NCBI GenBank assembly: GCA_001798265.1
Contig: MGRR01000108.1
Location: 7,069 to 13,816 of the forward strand
Reading direction: 5' to 3'
DNA length: 6,748 bases
Origin: Deltaproteobacteria bacterium RIFCSPHIGHO2_12_FULL_43_9
Lineage (GTDB): Bacteria; Bdellovibrionota; O2-12-FULL-43-9
A program made the position numbers and the translations under genes. Shown piece by piece: positions 6,461-6,748 of the stretch. How positions within the stretch are numbered: position 1 is the stretch's first letter; every line of letters begins with the position of its first letter. Below the pieces are notes generated by a model that was given only the letters and a program-made list of their open reading frames with translations, was not told the DNA's origin and ran no database searches.

Positions 6461-6748
6461 TGGGAAATCTAATTCGTACATTGCCAAGAGAAGATAGAAT
6501 TTCAGAGATTATCGAGTTTTGCGGGGATAATCTTGTAAAATTTATTGATACTCCATTTCTGGATCCGATTTTTATAGTAAGGAAGAACTACTGTTTAGAA
6601 CTACTTAAGACCCTAAGAGATAAATTTGGGTATAATCATCTCTCAGACCTCTCTGCGTGCGACAACACCCCGGCAACACCCAGATTCAATGTTGTGTACA
6701 ATTTATATTCGTTCAGGAAACGAAGCCGCTTGATGATAAAGGCTGAAG
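6457..6748 (+). CDS. nuoC: NADH-quinone oxidoreductase subunit C (30 kDa subunit), N-terminal part (3' end beyond right edge)
   Basis: I translated 97 codons from the ATG at 6457; the gene continues past the right edge. NuoC lies in the peripheral arm of complex I, beside NuoD and NuoB near the quinone pocket, and carries no cofactor itself. The landmarks are a leading helix-rich segment, LELLKTLRDKFGYNHLSDLS (47-66) followed by ACD (67-69), and then RFNVVYNLYSFRKRSRLMIK (76-95). These match the family pattern of a buried LxDLxxxD strand followed by RFxVVYxLxS and a basic strand. There is no cysteine-rich [4Fe-4S] motif, so this is not NuoB. The gene could be a free NuoC or the front of a NuoCD fusion, which this window cannot decide. 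The ATG overlaps the nuoA stop by 4 nt, implying translational coupling. A second ATG follows directly (6460), so the exact start is uncertain by one codon. Confidence 0.85.
   Translation, partial: MMGNLIRTLPREDRISEIIEFCGDNLVKFIDTPFLDPIFIVRKNYCLELLKTLRDKFGYNHLSDLSACDNTPATPRFNVVYNLYSFRKRSRLMIKAE

Overview
This window is ordinary chromosomal housekeeping DNA from a Gram-negative bacterium. It has no mobile elements, CRISPR arrays or RNA genes that I can see. An outer-membrane style lipoprotein and a SurA-like periplasmic chaperone point to a diderm cell, and NuoA/NuoC point to a respiratory complex I. The base composition leans to AT by eye. An mfd gene followed by tandem PpiC/SurA-type isomerase genes is an arrangement I associate with Deltaproteobacteria (Desulfobacterota) such as Geobacter and neighbouring phyla. 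That placement is an inference from gene order, not from a phylogeny.

The left seven-eighths (1-5945) is one tightly packed minus-strand run, read right to left. It starts with gpsA (glycerol-3-phosphate dehydrogenase, GTG start). mfd (transcription-repair coupling factor) follows and overlaps gpsA by 8 bp. After a 46 bp gap comes a parvulin-type peptidyl-prolyl isomerase lipoprotein, and 8 bp further on a SurA-like periplasmic chaperone that runs off the left edge. The spacing suggests one operon joining phospholipid precursor synthesis, DNA repair and envelope protein folding. No hairpin followed by a T-run separates the genes.

A 143 bp AT-rich divergent intergenic region (5946-6088) separates this operon from a plus-strand complex I operon. 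That operon begins with nuoA (complete) and nuoC (5' part only, cut by the right edge), which overlap by 4 bp (ATGA). The intergenic region holds weak candidate promoters for both directions and short AT-rich repeats.

The one gene-order oddity is that nuoA is joined directly to nuoC. The nuoB gene that normally sits between them is absent. I found no convincing new system in this window.
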